A DNA stretch of 64,000 nt. Origin: Phyto melanocephala (Eukaryota; Arthropoda; Insecta; Diptera; Rhinophoridae). Position 1 is the stretch's first letter. Every line of letters starts with the position of its first letter. Positions 24,184 through 35,675 of the stretch are shown here, piece after piece. The position numbers were made by a program, and so were the translations under genes. Where the stretch lies: NCBI GenBank assembly GCA_941918925.1, contig OW799234.1, positions 64,751,043 to 64,815,042 on the forward strand, read 5' to 3'. Under the pieces are notes generated by a model that saw nothing but the letters and a program-made list of their open reading frames with translations, was not told where the DNA came from and did not search any database.

Positions 24184-25220
24184 GATAGTGTAAAAGGGTA
24201 TATACGGATTTGTCACTCCGTGTGAAATTTCTACAATATTAATTTTCGACCTCAAAAGGTATATATTGTTTATGAAAGCTTATGAATAGGGGAGTCGATT
24301 AAGCACTATTAGTCTGTCCGTGTTGAAATCAATCTTTTGAAGCCGCCCCGACATCGCCAAGACCCTGTAAGGTATCAAAATATCATATATACTCGGAAGC
24401 AGATTGGTATTGGAAATCAGCATAATCGCCCCATAACTATCTGAAATATGAGCAAATAAACCCGACTACCTCTGTTTTTCGCTTACTTTTACCACAAATT
24501 TAAAATTTTCCGGCCTTAGGATAATTTATAGACACGGTTGTTACTACTATTTATAAATATGCCTCTGGAGATACTCATGAGAAATTTTGGTCAAATTGGT
24601 CACTAATCGGTAAAGTTATAGGCAAAAAATATACATTTCTTTAAGTATATTAACGTATTTTTTAACTCCTAAATAATTTTTAAACACGCTTAAGATACCG
24701 AATTAGATGGTTTAAGCACAGAAATTATTTCCCAGAAAAACTAAGAAATCGGTTTGAAACCGGCTGAGATATAAGCACCAAAGTACAACTGCTTCGGTGT
24801 TTTTTCCTAAAATTAACAAACGAAAATAGATATTTTTAAGTTTCTATATAACCAAGAAATCTAATATGGGTATCAAATGAATGGGCTTGAGTATTAAAAT
24901 ATAGTTAGATATGAAAAGAAAAAAAAAGAAAAATGGCGTCCTAGATTAAATGGCGAATATATGAGTCAAATATAGTAGTTACGACGTGGTCCCTTTAAGC
25001 CCTTACAATATTAGTATCAAAAAAAGCTCTCGACCAGTACCAGACCAGACTGTATAAGAATTCAAAATTAAAGATGGCGTCGGAAATTTTAAAGAAAATA
25101 GCGTATTGCATGAAATCTAAAATCTAGGCTAAGCTATAATATGGGATTATATCTATCTACATGGCGGTAAAGGGTATTATAAGATTCGGCACGGCCAAAT
25201 ATAGCACTCTTACTTGTTTT
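24184..25220 (-). mobile_element. R2 repeat, near full length
   Basis: Runs in reverse from GTGTAAAAGGGTATATACGG (3' end) to CGGCACGGCCAAATATAGC...TACTTGTTTT (5' end). The internal units have AAATGGCG and AAAGATGGCGTCGG motifs with GGTATCAAATGAA... and GACCAGTACC blocks. One palindrome arm is mutated (GGCCAAAT). It ends 280 bp upstream of the first Notch exon. Confidence 0.8.
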
Positions 25221-25499
25221 TTTTTTTAAATTACATTTCATGTATTTCTTTCAATAGTTTTTATTTAAATATAAGATTTAATTTATGATATTAAAACTGC
25301 TACAATTAAAGCAGTATAATTTTTTATAATAAATAAATTTCTTTGAGTGTAGTTAAGAAGGGTGCTTGGCCCCCATTCATGTTTTAATTTCAAAACATTT
25401 TCTTTTGAAATTGTTGTGTCACAACAACAATTGTCATAATTCTTTGAAGTAGTTTCGTTATCTTATAAATTAATTTTACTTTTTTTTTTTGCATTTCAG

Positions 25500-25575
25500 G
25501 TTCATCATGCTTGTCCGTGGGCTGCAAAAATGGTGGTACATGCATAACAAAGTCAAATGGTGGCTCATATTGCAA
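25500..25575 (+). CDS. N: Notch exon: EGF-like repeat 1 (internal exon)
   Basis: A 76-bp internal exon of the Notch receptor gene. It is preceded by a pyrimidine tract and TTTGCATTTCAG, and followed by GTAAGT. Two bases complete the upstream codon. Then 24 codons read SSCLSVGCKNGGTCITKSNG plus GSYC, and two bases (AA) carry over. Joined to the next exon this gives one EGF domain with the six-cysteine pattern (C-x4-C-x5-C ... C-x-C ... C). Notch is a type I membrane receptor of the Delta/Serrate pathway; EGF repeats form its extracellular ligand-binding arm. The identification rests mainly on the following exons, which continue this repeat in frame. The signal-peptide exon is not in the window. 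Confidence 0.9.
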
Positions 25576-26460
25576 GTAAGTTATTAATTTTATTTATACA
25601 TATTTTTTAAAATTTAAGTTAAAAATTCTAGTTTTTTAACTTTATTCATAAGTTTCTTTTTTTTTCTTTTTCTTTAACGCCAAAATATATATTAATTGTG
25701 CAATAACTTTTTGCGAAATTGCTTAATTTGACAGCTGTCTCTTTGCCAAAAATGTTTATTTAAAAAAAAAAAAATATTTTCTTCTCTTTGTAAGTGATCT
25801 TTGTGTGTGACTTGAATTTTAAACACGATTAGTATAAAACGTGATTAAAAAATTGTATTTTATTATTAAATTTATTTTTCATAAAGTACAAAAGTAAAGT
25901 ATAAAGTACATACTTTAATGACTGTTAAGAAATATGTGTTAATGTTGATAAATATTTGAAAGAGAAATCGTAAGGGTTTTACTTGAATGCTTTTTTATGG
26001 AAATTTTTTAAAATTTTTTACCTAATAAAAATTAAGGGCTGTTTCAGTTATTCTTTTGGGTATTTACTTTTACTTGTTAGTTTGTAATGTAAAAGATCGA
26101 AAGTTACAAAGACTATATATTAAGGGTGTCTCAGTAAGAATGTATTTTTTAAACTAAGTGTAATTTTTTGTGTGCAAGTGGCAACTCGTGAAATTTTTCA
26201 GCTCTCTCAAATGAATGAAGCATTAAATTCATCCCTACTGGGAGAAGATTAATCATAACTTTCCATTAAAAGCGATATCGGCAAGTTGGAGAGAGAGAAA
26301 ACTATTATCAAAATGTTTCTTTTTTCCTTTTTTTTGCTACTGAAATAATAAGTAGCACAGAAACACTTTTGTGTACTCATATACAAAATTTGAGCATTGA
26401 AATTAAATTTCATATAAATAACTTTTAGGTAAGCAGATCTCCTTGCTAAAATTTGCATTT
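25576..26460. other. Start of the 23.5-kb Notch intron
   Basis: The intron runs from the GTAAGT at 25576 to the AG at 49102 (23,527 bp, phase 2). This first part is AT-rich with no recognised element. Confidence 0.75.
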
Positions 26461-27200
26461 AAAAACAAGTAAGAGCGCTATATTCGGCCGTGCCGAATCT
26501 ACGAATAACAGTGGTTTGTGTCACCATTCATCCCATATGAAATACGTACATACATATATAAAAACGTCCCATTGTAAAATTATAAATTCACGTATGTATG
26601 TTAAAAAAAACAAAAAAAAAAAAATAAAAAAAATTTAAAAAAAAATTAAAAAAAAATTAAAAAAAAAATTAAAAAAAAAAATTATTATGTATATAATATA
26701 TATAAAACAAAAAAAATAAAAGAATTAAAAAAAAAAAATTAAAAAAAAATAATAATAAAAATATAAATAATATATTAAATAAAAAATAAAAAAAAATTTA
26801 AAAAAAAATAAAAAAAAAATTCTTTTTTGGCTCAGCTGGGATTCGTATGTATGTATGTATGTTGTTGTTGTAATGTTGTTTTTGTGAAAAAAAATCGAGG
26901 TGGTCGTGGGTTTTTGCTCATATCTCAGTTGTTTATGTACCGATGTTTCTGATTTTCAATACGGATCTACTCCCGAATATTTCTGATATTTTAATACCTT
27001 ACCCGGGTCCAACCTATGTCGGGGGCTTCAAAAAGTTGATTTCAACATACACACGGACAGACTGACAGAGCTTAATTGACTCCCCTATTCATAAGCTTTC
27101 AGAAAATATATACTTTATGGGGTCGGAAATGAAAATTGTAGAAATTTCACACGGAATGACAAACCTATATATACCCTTTTTCACTGTGTGAAGGGTATAA
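26461..27200 (+). mobile_element. R1 repeat, complete simple copy
   Basis: The clearest full R1, at 740 bp. It starts AAAAACAAGTAAGAGCGC with the palindrome ATTCGGCCGTGCCGAAT. Then come CACCATTCATCCCATATG and an A-rich core holding ATAATATATTAAATAAAA. Next are TTGGCTCAGCTGGGATTCG, a GTTGTTGTTGTAATGTTG run and CTCATATCTCAG. The copy closes with GGGTCGGAAATGAAAATTG and the 3' hairpin TATACCCTTTTTCACTGTGTG-AAGGGTATA. It has no coding capacity. Just beyond the end, 27212-27226 is a fragment of the TIR of the 16211-type mariner element. Confidence 0.85.
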
Positions 27201-27480
27201 AAAATTATTTGGCGGACCCTTTAGTTCGCTCTAAGTACCATATAAAACTGTTTATAAAATAAAAAGTAACCCAGCATTTACACATGAAAGTAAATGCCTG
27301 AAATTTGCAATACACTTCTTCACTAACACACTCACAGATATTTTACTCTCCACTCAGATTTCAGCAATATTTTCAAGAAAGTTATTTCTTGACGTTTTCG
27401 AGACAAATGACACGATTCAAATAGGTTAACATTGTTGCCTACTAATAAACCTTATAAAAATTTACCGGATTGTGGTAAAA

Positions 27481-27894
27481 TAATAATTGTAAATATAACT
27501 TATTTTTATAATAAATGAATGTTTTCGATCTTTTAATTTATATAAACAGTTTCTTCTATTGAGCTTGAGATCACTTTAATATTTTAATATATTAAAAAAT
27601 TTCCCTGAAGAAGCTACCCAATGTGGTAGCGAAATATCGGAAAATAAAATTGAAACTATTTTTTATTAAGAAAAGTGATCTCAAGCTCAATAGAAGAAAC
27701 TGTTTATATAAATTAAAAGATCGAAAACATTCATTTATTATAAAAATAAGTTATATTTACAATTATTAAAATATTAAAAAGTTTCCCTGAAGGAGCTACC
27801 CAATGTGGTAGCGAAATATCGGAAAATAAAATTGAAACTATTTTTTATTAAGAAAAGTGATCTCAAGCTCAATAGAAGAAACTGTTTATATAAC
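27481..27894. mobile_element. Penelope-like terminal-repeat fragment (inverted and direct copies)
   Basis: 27481-27577 and 27672-27768 are a perfect 97-bp inverted repeat. In addition, 27588-27715 and 27773-27894 are direct repeats differing at a few bases. Each contains CCCTGAAG(A/G)AGCTACC, a 6-base loop, GGTAGCGAAATATCGG. A CTGAAGA, short stem, GAAA pattern of this type is characteristic of Penelope-like element terminal repeats, as are mixed direct/inverted arrangements. No reverse transcriptase or GIY-YIG coding remains. Assignment is by pattern only. Confidence 0.55.
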
Positions 27895-28063
27895 TTATTT
27901 TTATATAAGTATATGAAAATATTAATAATATTTTTTCTTCAAATATACATAAAGAATACAATTTGATGTCTTTTTTAATCAATAATTTTATTAAAAATTA
28001 ACAAAAATAATAATTAACTATTGCCTTTTAAATTTGTGCATCTAATATTCTTGGTAACTCTAA

Positions 28064-28434
28064 AGGTGATGTCAGATAAAACGTTTGCTTCGCCTTGCGT
28101 TAGAAATTCGCTTTGACATTCAAGATGAAATAGCCGTACTTATATGAAACATGTCACATAGAGTATTTTCAACGCAGCGCAAAGCTTAAAGTTAGGCAAC
28201 TCTAATCTTTTTGCGTGCTTTGACAGTCAGATGGCAAATTTGTTTATATTTTTTTCTCTTTAAATTCGAACGCAAAATTAATTAGTTTCAAAATCTATTA
28301 AAAGACAACCATTTTAGCTTTTATTTAAAAAATATATTATTTAACAGTGAAATAATAGTGAAGAAATTAGAAAAGCTTTTATGTAAAAGTTAGAAATGTC
28401 ACGCAAAGCGACAAAGTTTTATCTGACATGGCCT
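28064..28434. mobile_element. MITE with TAA duplication (PIF/Harbinger-like)
   Basis: Ends AGGTGATGTCAGATAAAAC and, inverted, AGGCCATGTCAGATAAAAC. Flanked by TAA on both sides (28061-28063 and 28435-28437). It is 371 bp and non-coding, with GCTTCGC/GCGAAGC-like subterminal motifs. A TAA duplication suggests PIF/Harbinger; an alternative reading is an imperfect 8-bp duplication (CTAAAGGT/TTAAAGGT), which would suggest hAT. Confidence 0.6.
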
Positions 28435-28584
28435 TAAAGGTAGTAAAAAATGGAGGTAAATTCAGCTCATCAGAATACAAAGTATAGCATTGAGGGTAGT
28501 ATATTTTAAAATTATAATACGTATACATAAAATGATATTACTTTCATGTGTAAATGTAGGGTAAAACTCTAGCTCAGTAGAAAC

Positions 28585-28735
28585 CACGAGATCACGAGCT
28601 TCAATTTCAGGCATCAAATAGTCGGTTATCATGGCACGATAACGATCGTCATTGACGGTTACGTTCGCATCGGCATCATTTTTAAAGAAATATGGGCCGA
28701 TGATTCAAATTGTCAAATTTATATTCGTATTTTTT
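28585..28735 (-). pseudogene. Mariner/Tc3-like transposase fragment
   Basis: The minus strand reads GPYFFKNDADANVTVNDDRY then RAMITDYLMPEIEARD, matching the conserved stretch before the second catalytic Asp in the 16211-type transposase (IIGQFFFEN...YRAMLNEFL). Only about 45 residues survive. Confidence 0.65.
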
Positions 28736-29101
28736 AGTTTATGCCAAGTCGTAACACCCAGTAGAATAGTGTGAAGCTTTAAGATATTTGTCAAAGATAA
28801 TTAGAAAAAAAAAATTAATTATTACTTCTGAAAAAAATTAATTAATTAATTTCTTAATTGCAAAAATAATTAATTGTAGTGTGTTTGGATTATATTTCGT
28901 ATTAGAAAAATTAAGTTAAATTAAATAAATATTTTTAAAATTAGTGGTTACGCTCTTTTGGGCAAATGTTAGCTTAATATGAACATAGCTAAACTTAAGT
29001 CGCGTATGTGCCCAAAAAAGGTACAAACTTTTTTATTCACGTTTAAATATTTTTCTTTTTTTTATTCATAAAACTATTTATTTTAAGTTACTGAAATTTA
29101 A

Positions 29102-29934
29102 TTATACCCTTCACACAGTGAAAAAGGGTATATATAGGTTTGTCATTCCGTGTGAAATATCTACAATTTTCATTTCCGACCCCATAAAGTATATATTTTC
29201 TGAAAGCTTAAAAATAGGGGAGTCGATTAAGCTCTGTCAGTCTGTCCGTGTGTATGTTGAAATCAACTTTTTGAAGCCCCCCGATATCGCTTGGACCCGG
29301 GTGAGGTATTAAAATATCAGAAATATTTGGGAGTAGAACGGTATTGAAAATCAGAAACATCAGTTCATAAACAACTGAGATATGAGCAAAAACCCACGAC
29401 CACCTCGATTTTTTATTCACAAAAACAACATTACAACAACAACATACATACATACAAACGTGTATACTTGTTAGAGAAAACGTGGCATCGAATCCCAGCT
29501 AAGCCAAAAAAAAAATTTTTTTTATTTTTTTTTTCAATTTTTTTTTTTATTTTTTATTTAATATATTATTTATATTTTTATTATTTTTTTTTTATTTTTT
29601 TTTTTTAATTTTTTATTTTTTTTTTAATTTTTTATTTTTTTTGTTTTATTTTTTTATTTTTTTTTGTTTTATATTTATATATATATTTTAATTATTTTTT
29701 TTTTTTTTAAATTTTTTTTTTAATTATTTAAAAAATTTTTTTATTATTATTTTTTTAACATACATACGTAAATTTATAATTTAACAATGGGATGTTTTTA
29801 TTTATATATATTTTTTATATGTATGTACGTATTTCATATGGGATGAATGGTGATACAAACTATTGTTATTGCATGACTACACGTTGTGAAGGGTATATAA
29901 GATTCGGCACGACCGAATATAGCCCTCTTACTGG
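29102..29934 (-). mobile_element. R1 repeat, complete, reverse
   Basis: Runs from TATACCCTTCACACAGTGAAAAAGGGTATATA (3' hairpin end) to CGGCACGACCGAATATAGCCCTCTTACTGG (5' end). The T-rich core with ATATTATTTATATTTTTATT is about 250 bp. One base of the 5' palindrome is changed (GACCGAAT). ORFs at 29118 and 29208 are chance frames in the repeat. Confidence 0.85.
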
Positions 29935-29939
29935 TTAAT

Positions 29940-31880
29940 TTTTATTCTTATACATATACAATATCCAACGGCCTACTATTATCTTCTTTAATTTCTGGTG
30001 GATTTTTTTATAAATAATTTCTTTCTTAATAAAACTATTTCAAAATCTATATTTTTGAAAATTTTAATTTTTTCTTGTATTGAAAATGATCAGTTTTATC
30101 AAATAATCTTAATATGTCTGGAAACATAAAAAAAAAATAATTATAAAAGAGACACACTTTCAAAAATTATGAAGGAAATTTAAAAATTTTGTTAAATAAT
30201 ATATATAAGCTAATCGTAATGGTTTAATCAGCATATCGTCTTTCAAAATTATATGATAATTATGTACATATCTTTATGTTGTTCAATACAACGTACATAT
30301 TTACATACTTGTATGTTGCAAATAAACATTTATTAAATGGTCATATGTACATGGTCATCAATCATAATTTATAGCTTTTTAGATCTCTCAAAAAAAACTG
30401 TGGTAGGAATTATCGTTAATGTTTTGTAAAATTATTAAAATAATGTTATTAAAAAAAAAAATCTTTATATTTTTTTATTTACAAAGTGAAGAACTTCTTT
30501 TTGTTTGTGTTTTATACTATTTTCTTATTTCCTTCTAGTAAAACAAGAAATTTTATTGTTTTCTAGTCGATAACTACATAAATGTTGTGGTACAAATTGA
30601 TAGTCGTCTACTTAGCGAGTTTTATGTTAATGAATAAGTTGAGAAAAAAAAACCAGAGGAAAGAAACAAGTTCATAATTTAATTTACACATTTATTTTTA
30701 TAAAGAAAATTATGGTAAGCTTAAAGACAAAAACTTAATTTTAATGCTTGTTTTTAAAGATGAAACAAACAAGTTATCTCCAAATGTTGTGAAACTTAAT
30801 TGTAAGTAGGTGTTTTAAAAAAAGTTTCATGTTACCCAATGCATTTCTAAGTTAAAGGTTTTCTAATGAAACAGCTTTTTTGATGAACTCTGAATCGAGA
30901 TTTTCGTCGATAAAAACCTTTTTTGTTTTACAACAACTTTAAAGTTTTATTAATTAACTTGTCGCTGCTATGTATCAGCGCAACGGTTGTATTATTATCT
31001 CACCACAGTTTGATTTGACTTTGATTACGTTTTTTTGTAGTTATATTTGTAATCCTTTTTCCAGCATTTCTCTTTCTATTCGTTTTCTTTAACAATTTTA
31101 ATGATATTTCTGTTCTGTAATCAACAAAAAAAAACAAAAGTCTGGAGATAAAAGGTACATACAAGCAAATAAAGCGGAAATGGCAAAACATCATCAGCAT
31201 CACCAAACCAATAATCATTGGCAATGCCATAAAATACACAACAGCGTTAACAGCAATTTAATGTTAAAACTTGGGATACTCAACTACATACATATAAACG
31301 AAAAAGTAAATAAACAAATACATGAGCTCTCACTCACCAACAAATAATTGGTGAACAGTTAAATAAAATACAATAAAGATAAAACTACTGAACTTTTGCT
31401 CAATAATATTTTAATCTATGGAGCATCAATAGAGGAGTTGGACTTTCAGAAAATTATCACCAAAGATACGAAAATAAAGCCACAAACTGCGCTTTATTAA
31501 TATGCAATGACTTTGTATTAGAGTAATTATATATTCGGCATAAAAGAAAAACCGGTTTTTGAATAATTCAAAAACCCTTATTTAAAAGAAAAACGGTTTT
31601 TTGATTTTGTTTTGGGTGTAAAAAATTTATAAAAATGCAGTTAACGCTGAATTTATTTATTTTTTTTCTTAGTAAAATGAAAAATGATCACTAAATTTTG
31701 CAGTTTTACATTTGACTTTATAAAAACAAAATATTTTTCTAATTTCATCATAATTTTTTTACGCACTTTTAAGCATGTAGTACACTCGTCACTTGCCCAA
31801 GAATTTTAACTCATATTGTTCTGTAATGAGAAGAGTTGACATGTATTAAAGAATATGTAGCTTATAAGAAAGTGTTTTCT
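29940..31880. other. Intronic sequence, nothing recognised
   Basis: AT-rich. A small palindrome, AAAACCGGTTTTTGAATAATTCAAAAACCC, sits at about 31549-31578. The minus frame at 31000-31239 has no recognisable protein pattern. Confidence 0.5.
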
Positions 31881-31886
31881 CTTTAA

Positions 31887-33760
31887 CCCTTTGAGGACCG
31901 GAGTTTTTCTACTGAAGCGATTTTTTATTTTTTTTGTATTTTCATAATATATGCACCAATAATAGGTACGTAAAAAAATTTGGCCCCCTAGGCCCTCGCT
32001 TTGTCCCTCATTTTAATTGGCAAATATAGTTGCCTCTGGGTTGAAAGGGAATTTTTTATCCAAGAAAAAAATATTACTCCTAGCAAATGTATTTGCCTAT
32101 GGGCTGAAAGAAAATTCTTTTATAAAAAAAATTTTATTTTTTTTTTTATTTATTTAAGCTATTAAGGAAATAATTTATAAACAACTTGAACAAAACTAAC
32201 AAGTGCTGTACATGGTACTCGCCAAAGTAGTCACGTGATAATGTGAAGTAAAGGAATACATTACATATAGTACAAAATACATTTGTGCGACTATATTTGC
32301 CATAGGTGGAGGAGGCCGCGTCATGATATCTGCAATTTGAGATTGCTGAAATGTCGGATCTGTGGACTAATACATTCGAATACTGGGTAGTTTTACTAGG
32401 CTCATACGTATGATTAGGCCCATATAAGCCTTGAACTCTTTTACGGTCAGAGTGAAAACACGACCTTTTTGCATAGCATACAGTTTGGACTACTTCACTA
32501 TTATTATGCACATTTCTGAAACCAAAAATTATACATAAAATAAGAACTAGTATATTGCAATTGTAAAAACTAACCTTCAAAATTAGAAATAGCATTAAAC
32601 ACATCATATGCTGATGGCATTTCCTCATGTATATTTACAGTAGGTTTTAGAACTTGGGAATATTCATAAGTGCAATCCTGAAATCCAGTAAAAACGGAGC
32701 TTTTATAGGCACTCGTCTCTCTGAACCGGAAAGTCTTCTCTGGTGGTATAAAAAGTGTTGGCTTTTCTAGTATAACTAAAGCATTAGAAGTCGTTGCAAT
32801 TGGCTCAGCCTCTACAGCAACTGGTAATGGGTTACGACTACTGCGGATCTTTTTAATTACAGGAGGCTTTACGGGATTATTCCCTTCGATAACAATTTCT
32901 ATCGGTTTATCCTCTTGGATTTCCATAGCGTAATTTTCTAGAAAAATAATATCCTCTCCATTCATAAGTGTAGCAGCTTCTTCCCCATTGTCACTGCTGT
33001 CGCAAAACAAAGTTGTTTAATTTGATCCGTATTAAGGAAGAAAAAACAATCACGGACGTGTCCACTCATTATAAATTTTTTATTTATAATAACTTACTTA
33101 ACACTTTAATCAAAAATAACACTCGAAATACAATATTAAATAGTAATGCACGAAATACGTTTTCTCTGATTGATTTCGAATAATTAGTGAATGAAAACGA
33201 AGACACAAGCAGCGCAGAAAAAGCTTGCAACTTAAAACAATAACAAACAAAATCCGTTTTGTTCAATTAAATTTCATTATAAACAATTAAAAACAGACAT
33301 GCACAAAAAATTTAAAACTGTATACTCAGACATACATATGTATAATGACGAAAATAAACAACAAACATTTGATTATTTTTAGGTGCTTTTTTTCCGTTTC
33401 AGCCCACAGGCAAACATAGTTGCCAAAAACGTTTGGCAAAGTTGTGGGCAGCTCGAAACTTACATAAACCTGGCTAATATATTTTTTAAATGGTAAGAGG
33501 TGCCGCCAAAATATGCCTTAGTTTTAGACAGATGCATCCTCTCCGCTCTCTCCACACTACCCCTCTAAAGTAAGTTGACTTTTTGACCAACATTGAGGCC
33601 ACCTAGCGGGCGAATGGGGGCAGATAAGAACCTACCACATTTGTGTTGCCACTATCGTTTGCTGTAAACCAGTATTGAACAAATTTACTCGATCTCCTAC
33701 GGAAATAATTATATGATGAAAACCCCTGGGCAAATATGTTTGCCTCTGGTCGTCAAAGGG
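31887..33760 (-). mobile_element. piggyBac-like element, catalytic core missing
   Basis: The ends CCCTTTGAGGACC and CCCTTTGACGACC (inverted) are each flanked by TTTAA, which contains the TTAA target typical of piggyBac. The palindrome GGCAAAYATRKTTGCC occurs twice near each end (32019, 32083 in shorter form, 33409, 33729). The minus strand codes for pieces of a transposase. 33010-32575 is an acidic N-terminal part. 32515-32190 ends in a cysteine/histidine-rich tail (TNVFCTICNVFLYFT then YFGEYH), like the C-terminal zinc-binding domain of piggyBac transposases. The DDD core between them is absent, so the element is non-autonomous. Confidence 0.75.
32570..33010 (-). pseudogene. piggyBac transposase N-terminal remnant
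   Basis: An open frame of 146 codons. It is acidic and has SSDNGEEAA near the start and LFIPPEKTFRFRET and YDVFNAISNF near the end. This fits the low-complexity N-terminal region of piggyBac-type transposases. The frame stops at TAG just after NFEG. The C-terminal cysteine-rich segment continues in another frame from 32515. I cannot assign a function on its own; membership follows from the element ends and the C-terminal piece. Confidence 0.5.
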
Positions 33761-33765
33761 TTTAA

Positions 33766-34770
33766 CTACTGTTTATTCGTTCGATGCTTTTGCTATGTTA
33801 TGGTCGACTCTTTATTTCATTGTAGCTTTTTTGCACACAAACAATCGCAAAGAGCAACTTCTTAAGTGATGATAATGTTTTGATCCTTATGTTTACACTA
33901 AATTATAGTAATTCGAAATAGTATAAAATAAAACACATAACATTTAGAATATTTTACGCAGCTCTTTATTAAATACTAAAGATATAATGGTACGATCTAT
34001 GCCTTAGTGTAAACAATGTGTAAATGACAAAAAGCAGTTAACACTATTCCGTATAGTTGTTATTGTATTGAAACAAACATTTTTTTGTTGTATTTTTTAT
34101 ACTTTCTTTCCTACACTCTAAAAAAAATTAGTATTAAGAGCAGGAAGAATGCATATGGAGAATTACAATAATCCTAATTTATCAAATATTTAAACGTATG
34201 TATACAGTTGTTTTGTTGTTATCTTTTGTATTTTCCTTACATTTACCTGTCTATTTGAATCATGGGTAAAACAGAAATACATACCTGCAACAAACATAAT
34301 TTTCAGGTGTGCATGTCCAACATCTGCTTGTTAGAAAATTAGACGAAAATATGTGCATTAAAGTGAAAAATAAAAATTATGTGAACAATTGTTTCTGTGT
34401 GTGTGTGTGTGTGTGTGTAAATGACGAAATATTTTGGGAAAAACTATTTTACAATTCACAACCTATTGTAGAAGTTGCACGTTGTAAGAAATTCGATTAA
34501 ACGACGATAGGACTTCATTTTGCCATCTCTGAAGTATTAATTCGACGTTTTTTTAAAGATAGTTAAAATTGTTGTATGTGTTGTTAGTAGAGAAATTATT
34601 TCAAAACATATGTACAACTGTGGCTAAATCCGAGCGTATAGAACATATACAAAGTTTACAACAAAAAGGTATAAAAACCCAAAATACCTTCAAAAGTTTT
34701 ATTAAAAGAAAACTGTTTAGACTTAACTCAACAAATTAACTATGAAAGTTTTGTTTCCTTTCCTTTTGTT
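33766..34770. other. Intronic sequence with a (GT)n microsatellite
   Basis: A (GT)n tract lies at about 34397-34420. No element ends or coding similarity otherwise. Confidence 0.5.
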
Positions 34771-34774
34771 TCCT

Positions 34775-35105
34775 TGATCACGACATTTGGTTTCAGCAAG
34801 ACGGCGCCACTTCCCTCACATCACATCAATCAATGGATTTATTGAGAGAACACTTCGGTGAGCGCATAATTTCACGTTTTGGGCTGGTCGATTGGCCACC
34901 AATATCTTGTGATATCATAATATTAGACTTTTTCCTGTGGGAATATGTAAAGTCTAAAGTTTATGCGGACAAACCTGCTTTGATTCAGGCTTTGGAGGAA
35001 AACATCACTCGTGTCATTTGCCATTTACCAGTCGAAATGTAAAAACCAGTCATCGAAAATTGGACTCAACGGATGGACCACCTGTGACGTAGCAACGGCC
35101 AACAT
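34775..35105 (+). pseudogene. Mariner/Tc3-like transposase C-terminal fragment
   Basis: The plus strand reads FWFQQDGATSLTSHQS (second-Asp block) and LLREHFGERIISRFG. It continues WPPISCDIIILDFFLWEYVK, where the catalytic acidic residue of the PLDFFLW block is kept, and KVYADKPALIQALEENITRV. A stop follows VEM, after which similarity continues (VIENWTQRMDHL). The N-terminal half is missing. Closest relative in the window is the relic at 41800. Confidence 0.75.
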
Positions 35106-35215
35106 TTGATAGACATAATCTTCAAAAAATAAATGCCAAATAATGTTCCTCATTAAATTTGAATTATCTGTGTTTTTTCTTTATAAAAGTAGGGAACCTC
35201 AAAATGGGTCACGCT

Positions 35216-35515
35216 CTATAATGGACGATGAAACGTTTGTACTGGCGGATCAATGTGTCTATATTTTTGGCTTATGTCACTATGGTAAGAAAGCTCTGGA
35301 GTAGTACCAACACAATACAATAGTTTTCGTTCCAAGAGAGGCCAATTCTCCAATTTGTCCGGAACTGAGACAAGTAGAGAGATATTCGGCTCTTTTGAAA
35401 AGAGAATTGAAGAGCACCATAATGTATTCTACAAATTGGAAGATTTTTAACAGCGATGTTCAAACTGTTTTAAAAAAGAGACTGGAACAACCGTTTTCAA
35501 ATTATTGAATTTTAT
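35216..35515 (+). pseudogene. Tc1-like DD37E transposase relic
   Basis: MDDETFVLADQ is the first-Asp block. It runs directly into CHYGKKALE, then VFVPREAN and ICPELRQVERYSALLKRELK, the end of the catalytic domain. About 75 residues between the first and second Asp are deleted, and the PDLAS part of the second block is lost. Sequence after ERYSALLKRELKST matches the relic at 17200. It abuts the unrelated mariner fragment at 34775. Confidence 0.7.
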
Positions 35516-35675
35516 AAATGTTGAGATTTTTTCGATTACACTCACTAGTTTAAATTTAGAAAATTTGTATAAAAATTAAAACCAAACAAAAACTTAATAC
35601 ATTTAACTGGTTTCGTCAAAAATTTGCCTAATATGAACATACCTTGAGCATTGCATAATTAAATTTTATATAGAA

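Noticed and set aside
27605..27634. Functional hammerhead ribozyme
   Set aside because: The core has an extra A before stem II, the second copy has a substitution in CTGAAGA, and I could not build stems I and III; kept only as a resemblance.
32515..32575. A possible 59-base intron (GT at 32574, AG at 32516, minus strand) joining the two piggyBac coding pieces
   Set aside because: The join puts the downstream part in the wrong phase and reaches a TAG within eight codons; a deletion or frameshift explains it better.
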